The notes beneath the pieces were generated by a model that saw nothing but the letters and a program-made list of their open reading frames with translations, searched no databases and was not told the DNA's origin. The translations under genes were made by a program, and so were the position numbers. This document shows positions 25,744 to 34,351 of a stretch of DNA of 64,000 bases, one piece after another. How positions within the stretch are numbered: the stretch's first letter is position 1; each line of letters opens with the position of its first letter. The stretch is from Bacteroidales bacterium (GTDB lineage Bacteria; Bacteroidota; Bacteroidia; Bacteroidales; UBA932). The stretch is taken from contig JAFRUH010000023.1 of NCBI GenBank assembly GCA_017438975.1, positions 1 to 64,000 on the forward strand, read 5' to 3'.

Positions 25744-27384
25744 ATGCTTGACAAAGAAAGAGGGCTGTATGTAGCCCATTGTGCAAACGGCCCCATCAGC
25801 CTCTGCGGGAAGATGGCGAACCGTCACGGACTCATCGCCGGCGCGACCGGTACCGGCAAGACCGTTACCCTCCAGGTCCTTGCGGAAACATTCTGCCAGG
25901 CCGGTGTCCCCTGTTTCATGGCCGATATGAAAGGCGACCTTTCCGGCATCAGCCAGGTCGGCCGCCTGTCCGGATTCATCCAGAAACGCCTTCCGGAATT
26001 CGGGATTGAAGATCCCCAGTTCCAGAGCTGCCCGGTCCGCTTCTTCGACGTCTTCGGGGAGCAGGGCCATCCGATGCGCTCCACGATCTCGGCTATGGGC
26101 CCCGACCTGCTGGGCCGCCTGATGGAACTGAACGAGACCCAGACGGGCGTCCTGCATATCGTCTTCCGCATCGCTGACGAGAACGGGCTCCTTCTGATCG
26201 ACGTGAAGGACCTGAGGGCCATGCTGAACTTCGTCGCCCAGAACGCGGCCGAATTCACCACGACCTACGGAAACGTCTCTCCCGCATCGGTCGGTGCGAT
26301 CCAGCGCGCCCTCCTCGCCCTTGAGAGCCAGGGCGCGGACAAGTTCTTCGGGGAACCCTCCTTCGACATCTACGACCTTCTCCAGTGCGAGGGCGGAAAG
26401 GGCGTTATGAACGTCCTGGCGGCGGACAAGCTCATGCTCAAGCCGAAACTCTATTCCACCTTCCTCCTCTGGCTCCTCTCCGAACTCTACGCCACCCTCC
26501 CGGAAGTCGGCGACCTCGACCTCCCGAAACTGGTCTTCTTTTTCGACGAGGCCCATATGCTTTTCGACGGCACCTCCAGGGCCCTCACCTCGAAGATCGA
26601 GCAGGTCATCCGGCTGATCCGAAGCAAGGGCGTCGGCATCTATTTCATCACCCAGTCCCCGACCGACATTCCCGAGGACATCCTCGGCCAGCTCGGGAAC
26701 CGGGTCCAGCACGCCCTCCGCGCCTATACCCCGAAGGACCAGAAAGCCGTGAAGACCGCTGCGGAGACCTTCCGTTCCAATCCCTCTTTCGACACCTACG
26801 AAGCCATCCTCAGCCTGGAGACCGGCGAAGCCCTCGTCTCCTTCCTGGACGAGAAGGGCGCCCCTTCGGTCGTCGAACGGGCCAAGATCCTCTTCCCGCT
26901 CAGCCAGATCGGGGCCATCACCGAGGACGAGCGGCGGCAGATCATCAACCGCTCCCGCCTGTTCGGACGGTACGACAATCCCGTGGACCGGGAGAGCGCC
27001 TATGAAATCCTGGTAGCCGCAACGGCGGAAGCGGAACGGCAGAAAGCCGAACTGGAAGCCCAGCAGGAGGCCGAGAAACAGGCCGCCCTGGAAGAGAAGC
27101 AGAAAGCGAAAGAAGAAAAAGAAGCCGCCAAGGCGGAACGGGAAGCCAAGAAGAAAGCGAAGAACAGCATCGCCTCCAAGGTCCTCAAGTCCGTCATCAC
27201 GGCCGTTACGGGCGTGGTTGCCGCCAGCGTGGCGGACACTGTCTCCGGCAAGGTGACCGGTGCGAAGAAATCGACGAAAAAGACGTCGACGACCAGCACC
27301 GCCGTGAAGAAAGCCACGAACGCCGCTACGAAGACCATCACGAGGGAACTCACCCGCAGCATCCTCGGCAACCTGGTCAAATAA
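25744..27384 (+). CDS. HerA-like (DUF853) ATPase
   Basis: This 546-residue P-loop ATPase has Walker [10 protein letters not shown] near residue 35 and Walker [12 protein letters not shown] around residue 265. A sensor-like [20 protein letters not shown] segment follows. These are typical of the DUF853/HerA-FtsK branch of helicase-like ATPases. Residues about 420-490 form an Ala/Glu/Lys-rich coiled coil, and the tail is Lys/Thr-rich. The cellular role of DUF853 proteins is not established; DNA translocation is inferred from the fold. It lies 9 nt after cstA. Confidence 0.88.
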   Translation: MLDKERGLYVAHCANGPISLCGKMANRHGLIAGATGTGKTVTLQVLAETFCQAGVPCFMADMKGDLSGISQVGRLSGFIQKRLPEFGIEDPQFQSCPVRFFDVFGEQGHPMRSTISAMGPDLLGRLMELNETQTGVLHIVFRIADENGLLLIDVKDLRAMLNFVAQNAAEFTTTYGNVSPASVGAIQRALLALESQGADKFFGEPSFDIYDLLQCEGGKGVMNVLAADKLMLKPKLYSTFLLWLLSELYATLPEVGDLDLPKLVFFFDEAHMLFDGTSRALTSKIEQVIRLIRSKGVGIYFITQSPTDIPEDILGQLGNRVQHALRAYTPKDQKAVKTAAETFRSNPSFDTYEAILSLETGEALVSFLDEKGAPSVVERAKILFPLSQIGAITEDERRQIINRSRLFGRYDNPVDRESAYEILVAATAEAERQKAELEAQQEAEKQAALEEKQKAKEEKEAAKAEREAKKKAKNSIASKVLKSVITAVTGVVAASVADTVSGKVTGAKKSTKKTSTTSTAVKKATNAATKTITRELTRSILGNLVK

Positions 27385-27396
27385 CGCGTATACTAT

Positions 27397-27509
27397 ATAC
27401 TGAGAGGATTCTCTCTTGAAACCCATGCCACCCTCGGCAATGTAAGAGGGAGGTGCCCTTTAGGGGGGGGTCGCGAAGCGACGGTTTCAAGAGAGAATCC
27501 TCTCAGTAT
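27397..27509 (+). repeat. Structured inverted-repeat element, copy B
   Basis: Arms 27397-27423 and 27483-27509 are perfectly complementary over 27 bp. The core holds the conserved block 27417-27459 shared with copy A in opposite orientation, and a copy-specific hairpin GTCGC-GAA-GCGAC. Outside the shared TGAAACC/GGTTTCA ends, the arms have no similarity to those of copy A. The element fills the gap between two convergent genes. No T-run follows either arm. Confidence 0.92.
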
Positions 27510-27531
27510 CTATGTATGGTGTTGATATGTA

Positions 27532-29154
27532 TCAGAACCGCAGGCCGAGGGTCAGCAGGACGTCGAACATCGTAACCTTGTTGACGATCTCGGGAGACAG
27601 GATCGAGCTGCCGGAAGCATCGTAGGCATAGTCGTCATACGCCAGGAAATAATCGTCCGGGAGGAAATTCACCCGGAAACCGAGATCGGCGAAGAAAGAA
27701 CTCTTCGAGCTGTATCCCAGACCGAACGAAGCGCTTTCGCGGTTGGACTTGATGTATTTTCCGTAGTCATCCTTTTCGGGATTCGTGGTCAGGTTGTAAC
27801 CGGCACGGATGGCCAGCTCCGGCATCGGACGGATCTCGGTTCCGACGCGCAACATGTGCGAAACGCCCATGAAATCGCTGATATCCGCATTGACGCCCTC
27901 GAACTCGCTGTCATTCCGAGACATGAAGGATTTGAAATGCATCATGCCGTAATTGCACATCTCGTAATCCGCGCTGACAAGGCCGATCGGGCCGAAGGTA
28001 TAGGCGACACCGGCATTGACGCGCATCGGGGTCCTCAGGTCATACTCCCACTCCCCTTCCGGAGACTTGGAGTATCCGTCGAAAGTGGAATCGAGGAATC
28101 TCGTCTGGGCGTCATAGGCATAGTACTCCCTGATGTTCAGGACGGTCGGCGTGGTGATGGCCGCACCGATCCGGAGACCCGCGACGGGAGTGGTCAGGAA
28201 ACCGGCCTTGAGATAGGCCCCGTTGCCTTCCATATTATAGGAATAGCGCAGACGCAGGTTGTCGAAGAAAGTCTCCTGGAACTGGCCGTCGCCAATCACG
28301 TACTGGATGGCGAATTTCTTCGGGTTCATCGCCTCCTCCGCCCAGTACTCGTCGGAGTTCATGGAAAGGGAGGTAATTCCGATATTGGCCCCGAAGTAGA
28401 AGACGTCGGAGATATTGAAGCCGAAGTTGAAGAGCAGGTCCTGCTTGCTGCCGGTCCGGAGCCAGCCGTAGCGCTGGTTCAGCCCGTCCGCGAGCCGGAT
28501 CACGTCCCCGTCGGTCTTCTCGGTCACGCCGATATAACGGTCGTCCATCCCGCCGTAGGTGGCGATCATGTTCGAATTGTAGGCGGCCACCGGGCGCCAG
28601 GAAGCGTTGTCATAAGGATTGTCGCCACCGAACACGGAAGACGGGGTTCCGTCCGCGAGGGCTGCCATGCAACCGGCGAAAGACGTATTGTAGTTCGAAC
28701 CGCTCGCATAAACCTCGTTCAGGAAATTGTTGGTCGTATGGCCGACGAAGCCGAAGGTCCAGTTTTTCAGGCCGTGGCTCTTCCGGTTCGTCTTGAAATT
28801 CATGACGAAACCGTAGTTCGGGACCGCAAAGCGGGTATGGCCCGTGATGTTCGGATCCTCGAATCCATAGGGCTCGGTCTGGCCGCTGAGCGGCGTCCCG
28901 TGCGCATCGGCGGAGGTGATTACCAGGCCGGGAGTCACGGAAAACTGCGAATAGCTGTTCACGGCGGATCCGGCAGGGTTGAAATACAGCGTGCCGATGT
29001 CTCCGCCGACGGCGGTGACGGCATTGCCCATACCCACGGTACGCGCCGTGCCGATGTAGTTGTTCTGGCTGAAAAGATAGGCATCGTTCATGCTCTGGGC
29101 GCCCGCGAGGGCGGCCGAAAAGAGGAAGACGACGACTGCTGCATGCTTTTTCAT
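27532..29154 (-). CDS. OmpP1/FadL-like outer membrane protein
   Basis: The 540-residue protein has a signal peptide ending in LAGAQ. Its N-terminus is rich in small residues (NNYIGTARTVGMGNAVTAVGGD, then LYFNPAG), characteristic of OmpP1/FadL/TodX-type outer-membrane channels for hydrophobic compounds. Alternating beta-strand patterns continue to the C-terminal FDVLLTLGLRF, which ends in Phe as expected for a barrel. In Bacteroidota such proteins are often labelled hemin receptors, but the substrate is unknown. A Ser/Tyr-rich lipoprotein gene lies 81 nt upstream on the same strand. Confidence 0.85.
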   Translation of the reverse strand: MKKHAAVVVFLFSAALAGAQSMNDAYLFSQNNYIGTARTVGMGNAVTAVGGDIGTLYFNPAGSAVNSYSQFSVTPGLVITSADAHGTPLSGQTEPYGFEDPNITGHTRFAVPNYGFVMNFKTNRKSHGLKNWTFGFVGHTTNNFLNEVYASGSNYNTSFAGCMAALADGTPSSVFGGDNPYDNASWRPVAAYNSNMIATYGGMDDRYIGVTEKTDGDVIRLADGLNQRYGWLRTGSKQDLLFNFGFNISDVFYFGANIGITSLSMNSDEYWAEEAMNPKKFAIQYVIGDGQFQETFFDNLRLRYSYNMEGNGAYLKAGFLTTPVAGLRIGAAITTPTVLNIREYYAYDAQTRFLDSTFDGYSKSPEGEWEYDLRTPMRVNAGVAYTFGPIGLVSADYEMCNYGMMHFKSFMSRNDSEFEGVNADISDFMGVSHMLRVGTEIRPMPELAIRAGYNLTTNPEKDDYGKYIKSNRESASFGLGYSSKSSFFADLGFRVNFLPDDYFLAYDDYAYDASGSSILSPEIVNKVTMFDVLLTLGLRF

Positions 29155-29235
29155 ATCGTGTTTTTCGTTAAGTTGTTCGTGAATGACTGGAATATGGCAG
29201 ATAGAAGGAAAGGGACCGGAAGTCCCTTTCGTTCC

Positions 29236-30540
29236 TTACCTTCTGCCGCCGGAAGAATGGCTGCTGCCGGAGGAGTGGCTGCTGCTCGAGGAGTGGCTGC
29301 TGCCACCGCCGGAGTATCCGCCGCCACCGCTGCTGTGGGAAGAAGAGCCGCCGGAGTAGCTTCCGGAAGAAGAACTGCGGTAGCTTCCGCCGGAGCTCGA
29401 ACCGGAAGAGTAACCGGAGCCGGAGCTGCGGTAGGATCCGGAGGAAGAGCGGGAAGACGAGCCGCTGGAATAGGACCCGCGGGAAGAGGATGCGCTGCCG
29501 CTCGAGGAACGGACGGCTCCGGAAGAGGAGGACGAAGGCATCCTGTAGTTCACGGTGCCGGAAGAAACGCCCTGGGAAGAGCGGGATCCGGAAACGGTGC
29601 GGGAAGGACTGACGGCCGAGGTCGCCCTCGAAGGAGTCGTCGCCCTGCCGACGTTACGGGTCACGGTACTGCCGGTACGGGAAGTCGCACCCCGGACGGA
29701 GGAGATGGAGTTCCTGGACACGGCGGTCGTGGAAGGACGGCGGGTCATCGTCGTCGCCCGGGAGGCGGGAGCGCCCGATGTCACACGGGATGCCGTGCGG
29801 GCAGCGGTGGACGTCTTGCCGGGCATGCCTCCTACGAGACCGTCGGCGCGGGAATACTGGTTGCTGATCCGGGTGACACCGGAACGGGGTCCGTGAGCGG
29901 GATCCATCGCACCGCGCCAGAGGTGACCGTGACGGGGACCTCCCCAGCCGTGATAGTGATGGTATCCGTAGTAGCCGCCCCACCCGTAATAAGGGCTGTA
30001 GGCATAATACCAGGGATCATAATAGAAAGGATCGTAGTACCAGGGATCCCAGAATCCGGAATACCAGCCGTAACGGGGGCCCCAGGCGCCCCAATAACCC
30101 CAGTAGCTGTAGGGATTGCCCCACGTAAAGGAGCGGAACCAGGGATCGTAATACCAGGGATCGAACCAGGGACGGTATCCGTACCAGCCTCTCATGTACC
30201 AGGGTGACCAGGCCCAGGAATAGTTCCAGTACAGGTCATCATTGTCGAAGAAGTTGTACGTTACGGTGTTGTCCTTATTATAAGAAATCGATGCCGTCTT
30301 CCCCTTCGGGATGACGATGGTATCACGCTGGCCGTCCGTCAGGAACAACTCGGAACTCAATGTCTCTGCAACAAGGGCGTCCATTTCCTCCTGGGAGGCG
30401 GCTTCCGCGACCTTGTCAACTGCAGGCTTATAGTAGATTCCGTCCTTGTACTGCTGGGACGAGGAGGAGAACTGCGCTCCCGTTCCGCACGAAGTCAGTG
30501 CGATGAGCGCCGCAAGGAAGAGTGCAATGTTCTTTTTCAT
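29236..30540 (-). CDS. Low-complexity lipoprotein (Tyr/Trp/Pro-rich, then Ser/Arg-rich)
   Basis: The 434-residue protein carries a lipobox (ALTSC) after an 18-residue signal peptide. Residues about 100-230 are dominated by Tyr, Trp, Pro, Gly and Asp, with repeated WYYDPW-like units. Residues about 240-434 are mainly Ser, Arg, Gly and Thr, ending in Ser-Gly and Ser-His runs. An AGGAG ribosome-binding site lies shortly before the ATG, which is uncommon in this phylum. The family is unknown to me. A surface-exposed, adhesive or intrinsically disordered protein is plausible. Confidence 0.8.
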   Translation of the reverse strand: MKKNIALFLAALIALTSCGTGAQFSSSSQQYKDGIYYKPAVDKVAEAASQEEMDALVAETLSSELFLTDGQRDTIVIPKGKTASISYNKDNTVTYNFFDNDDLYWNYSWAWSPWYMRGWYGYRPWFDPWYYDPWFRSFTWGNPYSYWGYWGAWGPRYGWYSGFWDPWYYDPFYYDPWYYAYSPYYGWGGYYGYHHYHGWGGPRHGHLWRGAMDPAHGPRSGVTRISNQYSRADGLVGGMPGKTSTAARTASRVTSGAPASRATTMTRRPSTTAVSRNSISSVRGATSRTGSTVTRNVGRATTPSRATSAVSPSRTVSGSRSSQGVSSGTVNYRMPSSSSSGAVRSSSGSASSSRGSYSSGSSSRSSSGSYRSSGSGYSSGSSSGGSYRSSSSGSYSGGSSSHSSGGGGYSGGGSSHSSSSSHSSGSSHSSGGRR

Positions 30541-30574
30541 GTATAGAATCTCCTATAATTGATAAAAAAATAAG

Positions 30575-30582
30575 TATCTTTG
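30575..30582 (+). promoter_or_regulatory. proS -7 box
   Basis: TATCTTTG at 30575-30582 is an exact -7 consensus. It leaves a leader of roughly 100 nt before the proS ATG at 30688. No TTTG occurs at the matching -33 distance. The stretch between the box and the gene is AT-rich near its end and holds no other recognised element. Confidence 0.6.
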
Positions 30583-30687
30583 TCCCGGAAAACCGGTTTG
30601 GTGCAATAAATGCAATATCCGTACCGTCCCGATATTTCAATGTTTCGTAAGGGCAAAATTAGAAAAAAATCAATAAAATTCAATAAT

Positions 30688-32166
30688 ATGGCAAAAGAGG
30701 TAACAAAAAGAGAGGATAATTATTCCCAGTGGTATGACAATCTGGTCGTGAAGGCGGACCTGGCAGAACGTTCCGCCGTCCGCGGCTGCATGGTCATCAA
30801 GCCCTACGGCTATGCGATCTGGGAAAAGATGCAGCAGATCCTGGACGGAATGTTCAAGGAGACCGGCGTGAAAAACGCCTATTTCCCGCTGTTTATCCCG
30901 AAATCGTTCCTCAGCCGCGAAGCCGAGCACGTGGAAGGATTCGCCAAGGAATGCGCCGTCGTGACCCACCACCGTCTCATGGCCAACCCGGACGGTCCCG
31001 GCGTCGTCGTCGACCCCGAAGCGAAGCTGGAGGAGGAACTGGTCGTCCGCCCGACCTCCGAGACCATCATCTGGAGCACCTACAAGAACTGGATCCAGTC
31101 CTGGAGAGACCTCCCCATCCTGTGCAACCAGTGGTGCAACGTCGTCCGCTGGGAGATGCGTACCCGCCTCTTCCTGAGGACCGCCGAATTCCTCTGGCAG
31201 GAAGGCCATACCGCCCACGCCACTTCCCAGGAAGCCTATGAAGAGGCCGAACGGATGGTCGGCGTCTATGCCAAATTCGCCCGCGAGACGATGGCCCTTC
31301 CGGTCGTCGTCGGCCACAAGAGTCCGAACGAGCGTTTCGCCGGCGCCCTCGATACCCTGACCATCGAAGCCATGATGCAGGACGGCAAGGCCCTCCAGGC
31401 CGGCACGTCCCACTTCCTCGGCCAGAACTTCGCCAAGTCCTTCGACGTCACCTTCACCAACAAGGAAGGCAAGCAGGAATATGTCTGGGCCTCGTCCTGG
31501 GGTGTTTCGACCCGCCTGATGGGCGCCCTGATCATGGCCCACGGCGACGACAACGGACTCGTCCTTCCGCCTGCCCTCGCCCCGATCCAGGTCGTCATGG
31601 TCCCGATCTACAAGACCGATGAAGAGCGCGAATCCGTACTCGACAAGCTCTATTCCCTCAAGAAATCCCTCGAGGCGAAGGGCCACAGCGTCGAGGTCGA
31701 TGACCGCGACACCCTGCGTCCGGGCTTCAAGTTCGCCGAATGGGAGCTCAAGGGCGTCCCGGTCCGGCTGGCCATGGGTCCCCGCGACCTGCAGAACGGA
31801 ACCGTGGAAGTCCACCGCCGCGATACCCTCGAGAAAGTGACCGAGCCGATCGACGGACTTGAGGACCGGATCATCGACCTGCTCGACGACATCCAGAAGT
31901 CGATCTACAACAAGGCCCTCGCTTTCCGTGACGCTTCGATCCGGAAAGTCGACACCTGGGAAGAGTTCAAGGTCGAAATCGAGAAGGGCGGTTTCCTGCT
32001 CTGCCACTGGGACGGCACCGCCGAAACCGAGCAGCGGATCCAGGAAGAGACCAAGGCGACGATCCGATGCATCCCTGTCGACAGCGCCGTCTGCATGGAG
32101 GAAGGCACCTGCGTCTATTCCGGCAAGCCTTCCCACCAGCGGGTCCTTTTCGCCCGTTCCTATTAA
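30688..32166 (+). CDS. proS: Prolyl-tRNA synthetase (archaeal/eukaryote-type, short form)
   Basis: ProS attaches proline to tRNA-Pro. The 492-residue protein has class II motif 1 near residues 30-60, motif 2 in [18 protein letters not shown] and the substrate-binding motif RPTSETI. The anticodon-binding domain and a Zn-domain-like C-terminus end in FARSY, the conserved Tyr tail of the archaeal/eukaryotic ProRS class. The bacterial editing insertion is absent. The frame is open to 30610, but the ATG at 30688 gives the normal N-terminus (MAKEVTKRE). DUF3078 and tilS genes follow. Confidence 0.97.
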   Translation: MAKEVTKREDNYSQWYDNLVVKADLAERSAVRGCMVIKPYGYAIWEKMQQILDGMFKETGVKNAYFPLFIPKSFLSREAEHVEGFAKECAVVTHHRLMANPDGPGVVVDPEAKLEEELVVRPTSETIIWSTYKNWIQSWRDLPILCNQWCNVVRWEMRTRLFLRTAEFLWQEGHTAHATSQEAYEEAERMVGVYAKFARETMALPVVVGHKSPNERFAGALDTLTIEAMMQDGKALQAGTSHFLGQNFAKSFDVTFTNKEGKQEYVWASSWGVSTRLMGALIMAHGDDNGLVLPPALAPIQVVMVPIYKTDEERESVLDKLYSLKKSLEAKGHSVEVDDRDTLRPGFKFAEWELKGVPVRLAMGPRDLQNGTVEVHRRDTLEKVTEPIDGLEDRIIDLLDDIQKSIYNKALAFRDASIRKVDTWEEFKVEIEKGGFLLCHWDGTAETEQRIQEETKATIRCIPVDSAVCMEEGTCVYSGKPSHQRVLFARSY

Positions 32167-32183
32167 TCTGAATCCCCACCGAT

Positions 32184-33212
32184 ATGAAACGACTGATTAT
32201 CCTCGCCATCGCCGTCCTGGCCACCGTCCCGCTCTTTGCGCAGGATCCCCAGACTGCAGCCGCGGAAGCCGCGGCCGCCCTGACCGCAGCCCCCGACGCC
32301 CCGAAGGCGGTCGCAAAACCCGTCCATTGGAAGAAATGGGCGAAGACCGACCTCAAATTTACCCAGACCAGTCTTACCAACTGGGCAAAAGGTGGTTTCA
32401 ATCAGTTCACCTTCGCAACCTATATCGATGCGAACGCCAATTACGCCAAGGACAAGACGACCTGGACCAACCGCCTCCAGATGGACTACGGCTTCCTCTA
32501 CTCCGCCGACAAGCCCATCGTGCAGAAGAACCTGGACCGGATCTACTTCAAGTCCGATTACGGCTACAAGACGAACGTCAAGAACCTGACCTACAGCGTC
32601 AACTTCGACTTCAAGACCCAGTTCGACAACAACTACACCTACGGAACGCCGAAAAGCAACGGCGAGACCGAGCCGACGAAAGAGGACTGGCTGAACGCCC
32701 GGAAACTGAAATCCGGCTTCCTCTCCCCGGGCACTTCGCAGCTCGGTATCGGTATCAAGTGGGTCCCCAAGAAATGGCTGACGGTCAACGCTTCCCCGCT
32801 GACCGGTGGTTTCGTCATAGTACGGGAGGAAACCCTGAGGAAGACCAACGGTATGGAACTCCGGAAAGAGGGGCTCGACCCCAAGGATGGGAGCAACTAC
32901 CGTCCGGCCCGGTTCGAACTCGGTGCCAAGGTGGTGACTGAAATCAAGCTGAAAGTCAATGACAATATCAGTTACGAGACCCAGCTCATCCTCTTCTCCA
33001 ACTACCTGAAGAATCCGCAGAACATCCGGGTCAACTGGGACAACCGCCTCGAATGGAAGATGGCCAAGTACCTGACGATGACCTTCAATACCTTCCTCAT
33101 CTACGACGATACGATCCGCATCGTCGATGCCGACCATCCGGACGGCTTCCGTGCCATCCAGTTCAAGGAATTCCTCCAGTTCGGCTTCACCTATACTTTC
33201 GGAAAGAAGTAA
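32184..33212 (+). CDS. DUF3078 domain-containing exported protein
   Basis: This 342-residue protein has a signal peptide (MKRLIILAIAVLATVPLFAQ) followed by an Ala-rich spacer. It then shows the pattern of the Bacteroidota DUF3078 family: TSLTNWAKGGFNQFTFATYIDANANY (about residues 65-90), repeated aromatic beta strands and a C-terminal FGFTYTFGKK. The barrel-like strand pattern and the terminal strand suggest an outer-membrane or periplasmic location. No reaction is known. It lies 17 nt after proS and 5 nt before tilS. Confidence 0.88.
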   Translation: MKRLIILAIAVLATVPLFAQDPQTAAAEAAAALTAAPDAPKAVAKPVHWKKWAKTDLKFTQTSLTNWAKGGFNQFTFATYIDANANYAKDKTTWTNRLQMDYGFLYSADKPIVQKNLDRIYFKSDYGYKTNVKNLTYSVNFDFKTQFDNNYTYGTPKSNGETEPTKEDWLNARKLKSGFLSPGTSQLGIGIKWVPKKWLTVNASPLTGGFVIVREETLRKTNGMELRKEGLDPKDGSNYRPARFELGAKVVTEIKLKVNDNISYETQLILFSNYLKNPQNIRVNWDNRLEWKMAKYLTMTFNTFLIYDDTIRIVDADHPDGFRAIQFKEFLQFGFTYTFGKK

Positions 33213-33217
33213 CGGCC

Positions 33218-34348
33218 ATGCAACGGAGGTTCGACGCCATTCTACCGGAGCTTGCCGGTCCCCTCGGGACCCCGGAGGCTCCGGTTTCCGTCCTTCTCGG
33301 CGTCAGCGGAGGGATGGACTCGATGGCGATGGCCAGTCTGTTCCTCCGCAGCGGGACTCCTATCGGAATCGCCCACTGCAACTTCCGGCTCCGCGGGGAA
33401 GACAGCGAAGCGGACGCCTCCTTGGTCAGATCCTGGGCCATGGACAAGGGAATCGCCTGTCACACAGCCGCTTTCGACACGGAAGATTATGCACGGACGA
33501 AGGGAATCAGCATCGAGATGGCCGCACGGGAACTGCGGTACCGCTTCTTCGCCGAGGTCGCTCGGGAGTCCGGATACGGGGCAGTCGCCGTAGCCCACCA
33601 TGCGGACGACAATGCCGAAACCCTCCTCCTCAACCTGCTGAGAGGCACCGGGGTGAAGGGACTCTGCGGCATGAAAGCCTCCGGTTACCTGCCGCTTCCG
33701 GACGTACGGATTCCCCTCCTCCGCCCCCTGCTGTCCTTCACGCGGGAAGAAATCGCCCGCTACGTCGAAGAGGAGGGCATCCCCTACCGGGAGGACCGGA
33801 CCAACGGGGAAAACACGAATAAAAGGAATATAATCCGGAACCGGGTCTTTCCCATCTTCAAGGAAATCAATCCATCCTTTCTCCGCACCCTGACCCGGGA
33901 CATGGCCCGTTTCGAAGCGGCGGAGGAGATCCTGGAGGAATGGACGCGGGAGCATCCGGAAGAGGCCGTCCCTCCCGTAGCGGAGCCCATCCGGTACAAG
34001 GTCATCGAAGAGCCCTGGGACGGGACGGAATGCGTCATCCAGCCTTCCGGAATCCTGATCCTGGACGCGGACCGGGTCCATGGAGAGCTGGCGGAGCGGG
34101 GATGGGAACCCGGGGACTGGATCCGCCCGCTGGGGATGCGGGGCCGGAAGAAACTGCAGGATTGGTTCACCGACCATCATGTCCCGGTGCCCGCAAAAAA
34201 AGCGGCCGTGCTTTTCTATGACACGGCCGCGGAAGATTCCCGCCATATTATCGCGATCGCCGGAGGCTGCATCGACGATTCCGTCAAAGTCACCGCCTCC
34301 ACCCGCCGCATCTGGCGCATCGCTCCGGCGATGGATCCCGAGGTGTAA
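33218..34348 (+). CDS. tilS: tRNA(Ile)-lysidine synthetase
   Basis: TilS converts C34 of tRNA-Ile(CAU) to lysidine, which changes its codon recognition from AUG to AUA. The 376-residue enzyme has the PP-loop LGVSGGMDSMAM near residue 28 and the family segment AHCNFRLRGEDSEADA. The AVAHHADDNAETLLLNLLRGTG motif follows in two adjoining pieces, and then REDRTNGENTNKRNIIRNRVFP. A C-terminal TilS substrate domain contains GRKKLQDWFTDHHVP. The ATG at 33218 lies 5 nt after the DUF3078 stop. The gene ends 3 nt from the convergent serpin gene. Confidence 0.96.
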   Translation: MQRRFDAILPELAGPLGTPEAPVSVLLGVSGGMDSMAMASLFLRSGTPIGIAHCNFRLRGEDSEADASLVRSWAMDKGIACHTAAFDTEDYARTKGISIEMAARELRYRFFAEVARESGYGAVAVAHHADDNAETLLLNLLRGTGVKGLCGMKASGYLPLPDVRIPLLRPLLSFTREEIARYVEEEGIPYREDRTNGENTNKRNIIRNRVFPIFKEINPSFLRTLTRDMARFEAAEEILEEWTREHPEEAVPPVAEPIRYKVIEEPWDGTECVIQPSGILILDADRVHGELAERGWEPGDWIRPLGMRGRKKLQDWFTDHHVPVPAKKAAVLFYDTAAEDSRHIIAIAGGCIDDSVKVTASTRRIWRIAPAMDPEV

Positions 34349-34351
34349 GGT

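Noticed and set aside
24286-27426. A 1,046-codon open frame antisense to cstA and the HerA-like gene
   Set aside because: It overlaps two well-supported genes over its whole length, has no recognisable domain and is low-complexity, as expected for the reverse strand of GC-rich, codon-biased genes.
27397-27509. Element B as an insertion sequence, CRISPR repeat or integron attC site
   Set aside because: It is only 113 nt, has no transposase or spacers and no repeated array. An attC-like reading is not supported by the usual R-box motifs or by an integrase in the window.
27856-30207. A 783-codon plus-strand open frame antisense to the OmpP1-like and low-complexity lipoprotein genes
   Set aside because: The repeats in its translation reflect the Ser/Gly codon repeats of the opposite gene. 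It spans the intergenic region and has no domain.
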